Shown here piece by piece: positions 34,906 through 48,400 of a stretch of DNA of 64,000 bases. The notes under the pieces were generated by a model. The model was not told the DNA's origin. It saw only the letters and a program-made list of their open reading frames with translations, and searched no databases. A program made the position numbers and the translations under genes. How positions within the stretch are numbered: position 1 is the first letter of the stretch; every line of letters begins with the position of its first letter. This DNA comes from Rhea pennata (Eukaryota > Chordata > Aves > Rheiformes > Rheidae), in the NCBI RefSeq assembly GCF_028389875.1, contig NC_084672.1, positions 9,350,458 through 9,414,457 on the forward strand, written 5' to 3'.

Positions 34906-37900
34906 ACCTGTGAGTCCTGAATGGTTCACATATTTCTTCAAACATTATGCCAGATACAGTAATAGTATTAGTAGGCCTCACCTGTAAGTAGAGTAGAAGA
35001 ATTACTTTATGCATCTCATATGCCACTCTGCTGCTTTTTGTTCCCATTATGAAATGTGTATGAGACCAGTAATTCAGAAATTCTTGCTAAATCATCACTG
35101 AACAGAATGGTTTACACATTTTTCAGGAAGTGACATTTTTGAGCTCCTGAGCTCTCAAATTTGTTTCTGCAAAAGATGAAAGTTAGCAGTAAGCTACCAG
35201 CAAGAGCCTAGTTTTAATGGTTTGCTGTTCCATCCCTCCCCCTCTCTGCTGGAGGCTTTATCCTTCATTCTCTACTCTAAACAAATATCCACTGTTAAAC
35301 AGTTGTAGTGATTCACCCTTCAACAGCGAAGCCTATCCAAACAAAAGGCTGTTTATAAGATATTAAAATGCAGGTGGCACCAGTTCATTTCACGGTAGCT
35401 GTGCCTATGCTGGGCAGAAGGCTCCAGCTCTCTTTATTTGCACACGAGAACAGCTCATGCCAATGCCCAAAATGTCATTTTCCTTCACTGAATTTCATGT
35501 TCAGTGTTACCAAGTACTCACATATTACATTCTCAATGTTTTTGTAACAGAAATTGAGATTGTAAATGAATATGACGAATCTGACTGAGACCTTGTTACT
35601 GTGAAAGGAAAGCTCTGTAACCCCAGTGCAAATACAGGCAACAACTCTTTAGTAGTATCATCCTTCATAAAATTCACCTTCATTATCTCTTTTCTACACC
35701 TTCTAAGTCACACACACAGACATAGTGCCATATTCATCTAAGTTTATTGCTTGTGCTCAAACAGCCATCGTTATTCCAACTGTTGTATTAGAAGGAGATA
35801 TAAAGAAAAGGTATAAAAGGATTTTCTGTATTTGATTGTGCTTCTATGGCTTCAGTCACATAATATTAAGGTGCATTATATTGCTAGCTTCCAGCTGGGG
35901 AGCAGAAAGGCAAGTATTAGTGCCTAACACTCAGCAAAAAGAGCTACTCTTGTATGTTCCAACCTGTGTAACGTGGAACAGGACAGACAAGGCTGAGAGA
36001 GGCTGAAAATTCACCGCCCCATCTCCAAAATTAAGTCTGTAATTGCTAATCCATCCCAATCTCTACAGGAGAAACATCAAAGGCTGGCTCATGGCTTTGC
36101 ACAGTGGTTGCCCAACACAAGGGGAAAACCGCACACTTCTCCCTCCATGGGGCACAGGGAAGAGTATCTAGCTAGAGGCCACATCAGTATTTTAATCCAT
36201 TTCCCTTTATCTACAAGCTACAAGGGAAAAAGATAAATCAGTTGGCAAACCAATGAAAGATATATTTTGTATGTGAGAGCTCCCCGTAAAGAATTCATAA
36301 CATAGTTTCCTGCAACAAGACAAAATTCTACAGCCAGAGGGTGGCCAAGCCTCCATTGCTAGATCATCAAAACTCCTCTTACTCCCTTCACAGCAGCTAC
36401 TGCACACCGGGCCAACGATCAAACTCTGACTAAGGGAGGGATGGATGGTCCACACATTGCCAGGAGCTCAAAGGCAAATGGAGTAAAGAAAAAAAAAACC
36501 CTATCGTTAGAAAGGAGAGGAAGCCCTTAAAGACAACATAGCCCATCACATAATGCTCTATTGTGGTCTGAACAGCCAGTACACTCTACTTTTAATGGTA
36601 TTCATTTCCCTATTAAAAAGAAGAGCTGTTGCAGGCCACATTTGGTTTTCAAGCACACTTAATTATCCTGCCCAGCAAGCTCCTTTTTCCACATGCTTCA
36701 TTTGCTGGCTAACACTTCAAAATCAGAGTGGAAGCAATTCCAAGCATTGACCACAATGATTTAAGATATACTGGAGCACTGCATTACCATGTCTACTAAA
36801 TTCCACAGCTGTCTCCTTTTAATAAAGGAAACTGGCATTCTTTAATTTCTGTTTACAAACAGAGTCAGAAATAATAAGAGTACCTTGGTCTTGGTTAGAG
36901 TAATTTCTGTTCACATCTCCTGACAAATTAAACTAGGAGTCCTTGCATCAGAAAGCAGCAGAACACACAGGCCTAGCTCTGCTGAAGAAAAGTGACAGTT
37001 TGGTCTCCTACATGCAGAACAGATTTTTCTCAGATGTTGTTGGAACTGGTACTCTGTGAAGTTAGGAAAAGAAGGACTGCAAGCCATACAATTTTTAGAC
37101 AACTGGACATAGCATTTTTCCTTTAATCTAGACCACACTGCCAGGTAACCATTCCCAGATAGGTAAGTGATGAGTCATAATGCAGTCGCAGGGCAAACAT
37201 CAGGCATTTTCAGATGGTAGAACTTACTTAAACAGTAAGCAAACACAGAAGAAATCTTGTGGCCATGGCAGAGGAAGACAGAGAAGACCAGGTAGGAATA
37301 TCTGAAATATGAATGCCCAAATCCAGATAATAAGCTTCTCTTCTCCCAGATGATTCTGATATTATCAAGTCCAGCTCCATTCCCTTCCCTCTGAGAGCTT
37401 ACACAACTGGAAACACACCCTTGCAGTCCTTCCAAGCTCTGAGACAGCCTTCTCTCCTTAAGTGCATGTTCCAAAGCTCCTTATTACACTAGAATTTTTC
37501 AAGTAAAATTGAAACAACAAATCAGACTACTTATCATATGGTGACTAACAGAAAATAGTTGCATGTGGAATCATAGGGGCTTGGGAGCTAAAATGTGTGT
37601 ATAAAGTGAAATTCACTGCTAGCGAGTGGTTCCAAATTCACAGCTTTGGAAACCCAGTTTCCTGCAAATCACACTATTATCAGCATTGAAACAAGCTTCT
37701 CCCACACACTGTCCTTCACCAAAACCCTCACCGATGGCCTGCTGGAGAATTCAGAGTTTGTAGCCAAGAATCCTTGGCTCACATTGTCAAAGGAAAAGAA
37801 GAAGGTGCTGATTTCCTGAGGCATAAATTGGCACTCACTAGATTACGGATCCAGTACCACCAATGGATGTTACATGGAGACCATTGAAAGGTTAGACAAT

Positions 37901-38442
37901 ATCACTTTCCATTTACCATCACATTGGATTCAAACCACAGCCTATAGATGACAGAATCCATCAATTCAAACCAATCAGAGTGCTCACATATTACTTCAAG
38001 ACATTTTAATCATAGTTCCTAATTTGCCTGAACATACTAAAAAAATCTGACTGTAGGAACCTTTGATTGGTGAATTCTACCTTTACAGTGTAAACATGAT
38101 TAGTTACGAGTCATACACCTATTGTTGTATGCTGCTATTTCATAACCCCATATTAAAATATGGGAACATTAATATTTCCTTATCTAGCAGCTATGTTCCT
38201 CTAGCAGCCACGTTCCAAGGCCTGTTTCTGTTTGTGAAATATTATTCTGTCTTCTCCCATTTCCACTCCATTAGGGAGTATATCACAGCACCTAACCCAT
38301 CTGCAAAGACACTTATTCAGAGTGTAAACCTCATCTTGAAGTTACTGTGAGACATCTTCATTTTCAAAGTGCGATATGAGAACAAAACCTGGCAGAGAAT
38401 CAAAGCTATTGGCTCATTGCACACTATGTGGCTCCTTTCGCA
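34906..38442. other. Intergenic and PEX11A 3' region
   Basis: About 3.5 kb, AT-rich, without supported exons. A weak ATTAAA signal on the - strand at 38005-38010 could end a PEX11A 3' UTR of about 430 bases. Nothing else was identified. Confidence 0.45.
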
Positions 38443-41380
38443 TCACTGTTTCAGTTTCAGATGTGGGCTTGCTAATGTGAGGATCCCCACCAGAGAGGAG
38501 ATGAGGCCACAGAAACCAATCACTCCCGGATTGGTCTTGTAGATTCCTAGTGCATCCAAAGGACTAGAGAGATCACACAGATTTTTCACCATGTCTAGCA
38601 GCAAAGGAGGATGTCTTTTCAGTATCTGAAACAGCAGGAGGAGAAAAGATGGTAAGCTATCGTGTTTCAAGCAGTTTAGTTCCTGATCTTCTTTGTCCCA
38701 GGAAGAATTTTCTTTTGTCTTTTTTTTCTGTATGGCTTGCTCCAACCTCCAGGAGATCTCATACCAGTCTCTGGCCAGATTCATCAGCAGTGAAAAGTAG
38801 TAACACTTGGTAGCCCAATTCCGCCACTTCTGCTTATCGATGTCAGGTTGGAGACCAACACTCCTCAACCACAAGACTGCATCGCAGATGAAGTACAGGG
38901 CACGGGTCAGGTTGGAAGTTGTAAGGCAGAAGCGAGGAACCACATCTGGCAACTGTGTAGTTCTCCTGGCTGCTACCAAGGCATGTACCATGTTGCCCAG
39001 TCTGAACACTGCAAGAAACCCCACAAAGGTTAGCATGACCCGTCCTTTACCACAAACAAAGTCCTGCGTAGGACAACTCTGCCTGTCACTGTCCACATAC
39101 ACTTTTCAAAACCTTGACAGTCTTTGGGCATTTGTATGTTCCTTAGGGAAAATTGTGAGTTCGCAATGTGAGAAGCTAGCATTTGTAAGGAAAGAGATGT
39201 AAATATCCCAGTAGTATTGGTCTGTAGCAGCCCAGGACGTATATACAACTCTCTCAATAGCCAGGACTTGCAGACTTCTGCCACTCTATTCTCAAGGCCT
39301 AGGTGCTCTCTGGACCAATATGACCAATTGCCCTGACCAAGGCAGGGCCAGCAAAAACATGATACAAACAGAGCTTCCAATTTCAGCTCTACACTGGACC
39401 ACATTTCTCCTAACTCTGTGGGCAGGAGATGTTTCTGCATTAATTCCATTGCAACCATGAGCTATGTCATTTCCAAGCTTCTCTGAAGGCTGGTGATTCA
39501 CATGCGGATCAAACTCAGACCCAAGTTTTTCCTCTGTCAACAAGAACAACAAGAATTTTTCAGAGGTACACATAGTTCTCTGCCAAAAAGAACAGCATGT
39601 TCCATTCCCTATATATATGTTGTATATATACAACAAGCCTGATTTCGTCCTCTACACTGCTTGGATTTCACTCCATTTATTAACATGTATTAACATGAAT
39701 GTTAATACATCAGACAAAATTCATTTCATAAGGTGCTGCACTGTAACAACGATAGCCGTGGCAGTATCCAAGTTTTGTGGAAATACAAGTGGCCTGAATT
39801 TAGGCCTGAAGTCTGCTGGAGATTTGTTTAGCTTAAGCAAGACAATTATAGGTACGCTGATAAACCAGCTGGCCTCTGTCCTAGAAATTATCATACTCCA
39901 GAGCTAATTGGAATAATAAAGCAATATATGCTAACATACTAAATTACAATATATGCCTTATATACTCAAATTGTTTTAGAATTGATTAACTGATAGGCAG
40001 GTGTAAGGTCAGCCTGAGAGCAAGTAGTATAACCATAGCAACAGCAGAAAATAACTGATGCAATTGTGACACTGCGTGAAATGATGCATATGGTTAGATC
40101 AAAAGAAAAGTACAGAAGGGTACATAATTTGGTAAAGTGCTGAAGAAAATTAATATGTGAAGAAGGGTATAAAAATCCGTATCAAAGGATGCTCCCTCAG
40201 AGGTGATTTTCTTGGGATGACAATCCTTAACGTTTGACTGTCTCATCACACTAGCTGGAAGGACTCATAAGCAGGCAGTAAGTCAGCCTTGTATTGTAAC
40301 TCTCTGTTCTGTCCTTTATCAGAGATGACAACTTTGATTTCTGCAGCAACAGCTGACTGTTAACTCACTTCTCTAGTTCCTTCAGCAATACTTGAGATTG
40401 CCTCATTAGAGAAGAGGCTAATGAAGCGATAAACATCTAAATGGCTGTACCTATTCTAGCAAGTCAGCACAGGCATAAGGTCTATTGACAAATCTGTGCG
40501 TATACTAAAAGAGGCTGCTGGGCTCAGGGTAAGTTGGCTGGCTCAGTAGTTACTTTGCTGGAAGAAACAAGTGAAGAACTACCCCTCTACACAGCAGGGT
40601 ACTTACTTTTACGGCCAGAGCTCATGCTAGATTCCAACTGCTTGAGTTTCATTACCAGCTTCTCAGTATCAGCCTTATGCTCTAACAAATAGCTAAGCAA
40701 CATGCATGTGTACTGAGTGGCTCTGGAATGGAAAAAATGAGGAAAATGGTTCACAGGTGAAACATGGACAATTCGTAGGAACAGCAGAAGCAGTGCAAAC
40801 TGTCTTTCCAAGCCTAAGGTCGCCCGTCTCACCTTCCCCGGCCCCTTAGGCAGGCAGCAGGGCCGGGGTGAGTCAGAGGCAGCGTAAAGGGTGCAGCAGC
40901 TGGAGACACGCAAAGCAGCAAGCAAAGAAAACGCAGCGGGGCAACGAAGAGCAGCTTGGAGGCCTGTGTGCGACCACCGCCTGAAAGGGAAAGGCTGAAT
41001 ACCGCAGGAGAGGGGCCGCGCTCGGGCCTGCCGCCGGCTCCCTGCAGGGCTGGGAGCAGCTCTCCTGGGGGGGACACCGCAGGCAGCGGGGGGGGGGGGG
41101 GGGGGACCCAAACCGGCACTGACTGCGCAAGGGGCCTGCACCCCGCGGCCACGGCCAGCCCTCGGGGCACGCCTGGGGGTGCCGGGGCTGCTCCACCAGG
41201 GAGGCCGCACAGGCACAGGGCCCCGAGGACGCCCGCAGCGGCCGGCGCCGTCTGGGGGCCGAGGGGAGGCTCCTGCCCGCCCCTCCCTCCCCCCCCGGCC
41301 GCTCGCACCGCCGCCCGCGCTCACCGGAAGAGCTGGTCCCGGCCCTGGCTGCGGTTGGTGAAGTCCACGAAGCCCTCCAT
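38443..41380 (-). CDS. PEX11A: PEX11A, peroxisomal biogenesis factor 11 alpha
   Basis: PEX11 proteins are peroxisomal membrane proteins that bend and elongate the membrane before peroxisome division. Three coding exons, 41380-41325, 40722-40607 and 39008-38443, total 738 bases (245 aa; human 247), with matching phases. The N-terminus (DFTNRSQGRDQLFRATQYT) contains the conserved helical start of the family. GRKMFRLGN spans the exon 2/3 junction. Then come LYFICDAVLWLRSVGL, YYFSLLMNLARDWYEIS, and the conserved block HPPLLLDMVKNLCDLSSPLDALGIY. A hydrophobic C-terminal segment near residues 219-237 is a probable transmembrane helix, ending KLKQ. The ATG is in a CpG island only 150 bases from the divergent WDR93 first-exon ATG. 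The large intron between exons 2 and 3 (1.6 kb) shows no recognised repeat; the intron between exons 1 and 2 carries a G-run. Confidence 0.95.
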
Positions 41381-41600
41381 GGCGGAGGGGCAGCCCCGAG
41401 AGGAGATGGCCGCCGGCCTCCCCGCCCCAGCGGGCGCGGCGAGCGGCGGCACCGGCGGCGGCGGGAACCCTCCGCCTCGGCGCTCGTTTCCGGCCGGGCG
41501 GCGCGCCGCGGCGCTCCGCCTCGCCGTTGCCATGGCGACCGGCGACACTCGGGGGGCAGGTGAGGGGCGGGCGGCAGCGCGGTGTCCCATTTAAAGCTTT
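40830..41600. promoter_or_regulatory. CpG-island bidirectional promoter of PEX11A and WDR93
   Basis: A dense CpG and G+C-rich block. PEX11A starts leftward at 41380 and the presumed WDR93 first exon lies rightward near 41531-41561, ending in a GCAG-gtgagg donor. The head-to-head spacing of about 150 bases and absence of a TATA box fit a shared housekeeping promoter. The transcription starts themselves are not determined. Confidence 0.75.
41088..41105. repeat. poly-G run in PEX11A intron 1
   Basis: There are 18 consecutive G on the + strand inside the CpG island, about 220 bases from PEX11A exon 1. The length is liable to assembly error. On this strand it could form G-quadruplex structure. 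Confidence 0.9.
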
Positions 41601-42446
41601 CCCCCCGCAGCTGCCGGGCTGGGTTAGGCGCCCGTGGGTCGCTTTGGCGTTTGAGCTAAGCTGGGAAGCTCCCTCCCGCGGGGCCCGGTTGGCTTTGTGC
41701 CTTTTATTGTTGTTTTTTAGCTCGAGAGGTCGGTAGTTTGGTCTCTCCCTTCCAGAGTCAGGGTCGAAGGAGTTTGTTTCCCAGTCCTAGGTTAAACTCT
41801 TGCGTCAGGCTGGCAGCTGTGGTTCCCCCGGCCTATGCTAACCCAGGCGTTAGTGTGCTGGCTGACCCCGAAGGATGGGGGAGCCTGCAGCTGCTTTAAC
41901 AACTTCCAGGGGGTCTGAGCTTATAACTCATGGTGCCAGTGGTGGGCCAGTGCAGTGGGCATACTGTGAAAACTGGAGTTTAGAAACAAATGATGTACCC
42001 AATGGCTTGAATATTCAGCCTAGCTTAAGGTGAAATTAGCTGTTTTCAAAATTAATTTTTATTTTAATCCAGGCTGATTAAGCCTTTTAATGAAGAACAA
42101 GCCCCTATTTACAGATATTTTGTCCTAAGTTGTATGCAGACTTGCACCTAAACTTTTACCTTTTCACCAGAGTGTTTAGCCTACAGGTATCTGGGTAGCA
42201 ATGTTCCCAGAGCAGGGCAGAAACATGAGCAATAGAAGTGATGGAGGAAGTAGAAATGAGCTATGTAAAACAGGTTTGCCTTGACCGTATATATAGAAAG
42301 GAACCCTACTTCCCTGTTAGAAATCAATAACTATCTTTTTTTTTCACATTACCTCATGAATATAGATACTGTGTGATTCCTTGATCTTCTGCATCTACTG
42401 TGATTACTGCATCTGTGGTGTGCTTTGCAGTTGGAAAGGCAGAAAG

Positions 42447-45400
42447 ATGCCAGTGTATATCCGGAAGCATCCCCTGGAGATTCCTCCACCATCTGAAAAA
42501 GACTGGTTAAAGGATGATGAGGAAGACTTCTTCCAGCAGGATCCTGATAAAATGCTTGAAGTGTTGCCTCAGCCTTTTAGGATGATCAACAAATTGGTGA
42601 TGCTGATTTTTGAGAATGCTATGGAAATCATTGAAAGAAGAGAGATGCTCCAAGAAGCACAAAAATTAGAAGTCCAGGCCACAAAATGTTTTCCCACAGC
42701 TGAATTGCAGGTAAAGAGCTGCTTGCAGTAGATACAGCATTAATTACCGTAGCAGTTTTTCTTAAGAATATCCATTCAGTTGATTTTTCGTATCTTCATC
42801 ACTTTCCTCAGAGTCCACTGCCATCTCACCTGATACATTTCAAAAGGCTGCAGCTTCCAAGCTTGTTTAACAGGTTCTTCTTCCCACCCATCCATCACAC
42901 ATCTTTGAAAAGAAAGAAGCAGATATTAAACAGTACTAAATTCACCTTCTGCTTCTCAGGCTGGCTTCACCTTTGTTTGTTGCGGAGAAGGCAGTTAATC
43001 AGTAGCGTGTAAATGGATGAACTCAGCTTTGTGTTATGATGGTACCTGGCAGCAGAAAAGGGCTGCTTTGGGGGCTTGTGGGGACCTTCTGGGCGGAAGG
43101 GCTGCACTGCTTTGTCCATCCCTCTGTGGAGGTATCCAGAGGGCAGGTATCCAGGAGGTAGAGCATGTCTGCTAGCATTCTGCATTTGCCTAAAATAGGG
43201 GGACTCGGCATCCCGTTGTTGGCCCTTAAAGCCCCCTCTGTTTATCAGAGGGGAGCAAGCTTTCATTCCTGGCACAGACCTGTCTCCATGATGGGAGATG
43301 AGACACCTTCACCCTCCCACACTGCCCTTACTACTCTTCTGATGAAAGTTTATGCAATTTTTTTCCCCTTGTAGAGTAAATCACTGATTACTGTTGGTGA
43401 AAGGTTAGGAGTGTGGCTCATGTATCCCCCTGGGGGAAATAGCTGGGTACACTCATCTTTTCCTTTTCTTGGTAGGTGACAGGAAGAGCCAACTGCCTTG
43501 CTGTCTCTGGAAAATACATCTTTGTTGGGCTGTCCATGGGTCTGGCTGTCTTCCAGGTATCTGACTGTAAGCAGGTCTCTGCTTGGGATGCAGTCAAGAC
43601 AGAGGTTTGTGCCGTCTGTGCCTCGGACTTAGGGAATGAACACCATGTCCTGCTTGCTGTGGATGAAATGGGTTAGTGTGATTTGGATTTCCTTGAGCTA
43701 CCTAGGGGATAGCTGTGCTTTAGGGCAGAAGAGTTGGCAGCTACTTTGCACAAAAGTATTAAATTAGGGAGGAATGTAAATGTACCTGATAGGTTTCTTA
43801 GAAAGCTCTATGAAGGTCATTAGATAATAGGTTGTAGGGTGACAGAGTGGCCCTAGGGCCTTGGGATTAGTGAAGGGTGTGGGCTTGGTGTCCTCTCTGG
43901 AGCAGCAGGGGCGGGTGCAGAGCTGAAGCTGAGATGCAGTAAATTTTAACAATACCTTGGACCAGACAGAAAGTATTGGTAGCCATGGATTGCTGCCTGT
44001 TCTTCGTTTCAGCATCTGTAATTGCACAGCCCTATGATAAATCTCGTTACTTTGTTGATTCCTCTGAAAGCTGTCATTTTATTTTATTTTATTTTATTGG
44101 CAGAATTACTTTTCAAGTTGGCTGATTTGTCTCCATGTATAGCCAACTGTTTGCGAATGCTGATAAGGAAAGCAGTGGAAGTTCAGTGCTGGCAGCAAGG
44201 GGATATTCCTCCTTGAGCCCAGGAAAATATGTAGTCCTGTTTGCTCTCCTGCACATGTTGTCACGGCCATCTCCCAAGAGCTTGGCTACCATCTGTTCAG
44301 TTTCCTTCTACTACTACTTATATTTGTATTTCTTCTCCAGGGCTTGTCTGGCTCTTCTGCTTTCACAAGGACAGCTTCCTATTCATTAAAAACTTAAATG
44401 AAGTGGTAAGTAGTGAGTTAATTCCATAGACACTGGGCAAAAACTGCTAAGTAGTCAATCATGATGAGTGCTAATTGCCCTCTAGAAATATTCTAGTATA
44501 TCTGATACTTCTGGTATGGGCAGCAGCAGCACTCCAAGACCAGAGAGCCATTCACTGAGCCAGGAGAGCACGGTGTGATTGTGATATATACCCCATGTTA
44601 TTGCCAAAGTCATCTCTGAATGCAGGCATCCTGGAGTTACATCCCAGCAGAAGCACTGTCTGGAGGTCTCTGGTACTATCATTTGTGACCCAGTGGCATG
44701 AATCTTCCTTTACTCAGGGAAGTGATTTCCAGAGCTGATAGCTCTCCTCTAAGACACAAAAGTGTAAATCAAATAACGTAAAGTAAGTAGGTATAAATCA
44801 CAAAGTTTAGATCACTTTCCTAGGCTCTAAGGCCTTGTCCAGCGTTAAGTTCTTCTGGTGTCTGCTTTTTCTTTGCCCGTTCTGGGATCAAGCCAGAGCA
44901 CTAAGTACCTCCCACTCATCTTTCTCCATTATGCTGTTCTGCATCTCCTGAAGCTTCCATGCGCCTTTGAAGGACAGCCTGAGGCAGGGCCCAAACTAAA
45001 CACTTCCAAGGTATTTGCGTAGGACACACGAGTAGCATTGTTGGCCACTAGACTTTCCTGGCAACCCAGTGCAAACTTAAACAAAACCATAGGCACAAGA
45101 CACTTCCCTTACCTTCCTACTCCCATGCATATGCACTGTACCTAGGATAGTTAGTCCTGTTCTTCCAGCAGTCTGTCTTGCCTTCACCTGTCTGAGAACT
45201 ATTTAAAGTCATGGAGCACTCTAAATCAGCAACCTTGCTCTAATGCCAGCCCTCTTTTCTTTGGTAGGAGGATATCAGCAAGCGGAGTACTTGTGTGGAG
45301 GTAGTGCTTTCCCAAGGAGGCGATTATGCAGGAGTCCTGCTGCAAGGCAAGTGCATGGTGTATTGGTTTATTGGATGACAGCTGTTGCATTCTAGAGGAA

Positions 45401-48400
45401 AGGCCTCCGTGGATGCTTTTAAAATGTTCTGTGTGTTCTGAGTTCCCAGGGATCCTATTCCTAAACCACCCAATCCTTTCCTCCAGCCTAGAGAGTTGCT
45501 GCTGCCACTCCCTGTTCTCTCCAAAAGGCCTGGTATGGATCAGTGCTGATCCCAGATCAGCTGACTGGAACTGGGCAGTGTAATTTTCAAGGCTCCCAGA
45601 AGGCTCAGTGAAAGCAGGTTTCCCTCTTTCTAGAAGCGCCAGCTTCAGTTCTTCATCTGATTCACAAAGGCTCAGTTTTACACTGGAAACATAGATCTGG
45701 ATAACTTTTTCTGCAGGCACAAGGCAGAGAGCATAGAGACAGTCTGAAAAACACAGCAACTCTCCCTGTTATAGTACTCTTCTGTTTCAAGGTAGCTGCC
45801 CATTCTCTGCTAGTAGATTTTCTAGACCCCATGTTTGGAACCTGCCTGACCATACACTGAGATTGAGATGTGTAGCATCCACAGTCAGTGAGACCACTTT
45901 CTATCTTAGATCAGGGGCTACAGGTCAATTTCTGTGACAAATTTGCTCCATGGAATTTTTGAGGTCCGTGGATATTGGACCTCGAGCAGTTGAGCTGGTC
46001 TGTAATGTCAGTCTTGGAGTCTAGCATGTGAAGCCTGAAGTGAGAGGAGAGGTGGGCTGCACAGAGAGCAAAGTGATTTTATATTTCCAATAAATAAATA
46101 AATAAATAAATCCAAATCTTGTTTTGAGGATGTAAGAGCTGCTTGCCTGGAAGACCTTTCCTCCTTAATTTCAATTGCTCAACACAGTTTCCCAATGCAG
46201 GCAACACAGAAGCTTGGCTGGAGATCTACCGATTGCCTAAGGATTTCTGGCTGAAGGAGAGAGAAAATAGCCCAGGAGCTGCAGCAGGGTTGGCTGTCAG
46301 GGAGAGGAAGTCAAGCCAGGCATCTATGGTACGAAATAGTTCTGTTTCCGACTGTACTATTTTTCTCTTGTACCCTTTTGCTTACAGGTCTTTCTTCAAC
46401 GCTTGCTCCTGCAGACAGTGACAGCAAGATTCAGGCTGAACAAGTCTGTCAACCCAGGGGGATACCATGTGTTTCTGCAATTTCTACAGCTGCCCTTCCC
46501 ACATTTCACAAGGGCTTCATGTTATTGGGACACATAGCCTCTGCAAAGACAGGCTTTCCAAGGAAGTTCCTTTGGTCCCAGGGCTGTCATTTCGGCTGCC
46601 CCTCCCTGAAACTGCCAGCTCCTTTCCCAGCAGTGTTGCCCCATCTGAGGACGCCATGTCTGGGGATATTCCCACAGGACTTCTGCCTTCCTCCTTATGT
46701 TACTAGGGGAGGGTGAAAAAGCAGAGTTGAGAATCAGGCCTGGTATCTCCACTTGGGAGTCTGGTCCTGGCAGTGCCTCTGACATGGGTTCAAATTCTAG
46801 ATCTCTTAAGAGGAACCTGTTGGGGTTGTAGCTGGATCCCCTTGAGCAGGGTAAGATCTCTGCCCACCCTCAGCCAGCCTGTTTGAACTAACCACTGCCC
46901 TCTTTTGATTCCTTGTCAGAGAAGTCTGGAGCTGTATGGAGAGCGTTCTGCAGAGATGGTAACTGGCCTCAATGAATGTCTTGAGCTGCTATGGGGAATT
47001 TTAAATACTGAATCAGTGCTTAACCCTCTCCCACATCACTTTCACCCTGCCAGATCATTTGTTAACACACAGGCACTGTCTATCTTGCACCTCTGGTTAA
47101 CCCGCTGTAACATCTGCCTCACAGTTCTTCCTTTCTTCAGCAGAGACTTTCCTGGGAATTTAGGAGGGAGTAGCTACTGAGCACTCTCTGTGCCGGTCAC
47201 ATCCCACTTAAATTGGGCAAGCCAAAAGTAAACACACACCCAGGTCTTCCCTCTTTGATTTCTTTTTTTGTGCTCATATAAAGTATCCAGGTTCCTGCCT
47301 CTTCCTTCTCAGACATGCTGCACTGCTTAGCTTGATGTTTCTTGTTTAGGCAAGTTTGTTGTGTGAGTGTGGGGAGGGGGCACCAGTGCAGGTTCCTGGT
47401 AAGATTCTCCACTCCCAGCCAGGCACACAAGTGATCTCCTAGTGTCCTGGACCCTTTGAAGTCAAATATAGTTCATGAATTCCATAACACTCTATAACCT
47501 TTAGTCCTTCCCTGCTCCCACCCAAGGCGAAAAGGCTAAAGCCTTCCGCTGTCCCACCAAGGCCTCTGCTTCAATAAGAGGCATTCAGGGAGATCTGAAG
47601 TGGGGTATATGCAGAGCACAGTGTCTGAGGAGGAGAGCCTTTGTAGTTGTGTTGGGGAAAATAGTGACCTCCCTCAAATTTCTGTGTTTTGGCCTGAAGG
47701 ATGAGACTAAAACCAGTATCTCCTAGGCAATGTAAGCCAAGCTTTGCGTTGTTCCGTGTTATTGGAACACATTGCCTTTCCTAAGATAGACTTTCATGGA
47801 AGTTCCTTTGATTCCAGGGCTAACATTTCTGCTGCTCCTCCCTGAAACTGCTAGCCCCACAGTATTGCACCATCTGAGGAGACGCAGATCCTACTTCAGG
47901 AAACATTTGAGTCTCAGGAACTTCTGACGGGTGAAAACTTTCAGCGTAGGACACAACACAGCTACTGGAAAGCCAGTTCTCAGGCTGACTCTTTCTCTAT
48001 TGTAGGAGTCTCCTGTGTCTGCAAACAAAGCTGATGCCAAGCTGAGTCCACCAGTGTTGTTGCTGAAAGTCAAGCCACCGAAACCTATTACAGGTCAGGA
48101 ACTGATTCTGCATGTCCACCCTGCAGCCTCCTTCAGGTGGCAAAGGAATCATGACCCTTACATCTATAACACAAAATTCAGAAAGTTTTAATGACATGCT
48201 TCCTGGCCATTTCCTGCCCTGTCTCTGTAGCTACCTATAATCCTGTAGTGGGAATTGTTTGTTACCCAACCATCACATAATGTGACACCTCTGTTAGCAC
48301 AAAATACTTGAGTGTGCCTGGCAGTGGATTTCATACAGCCTTGGCTTCATTGCCACCAGCGAGGAAGCAGACTGTTTCCTAGATCCTAGCAGTCTGACGG

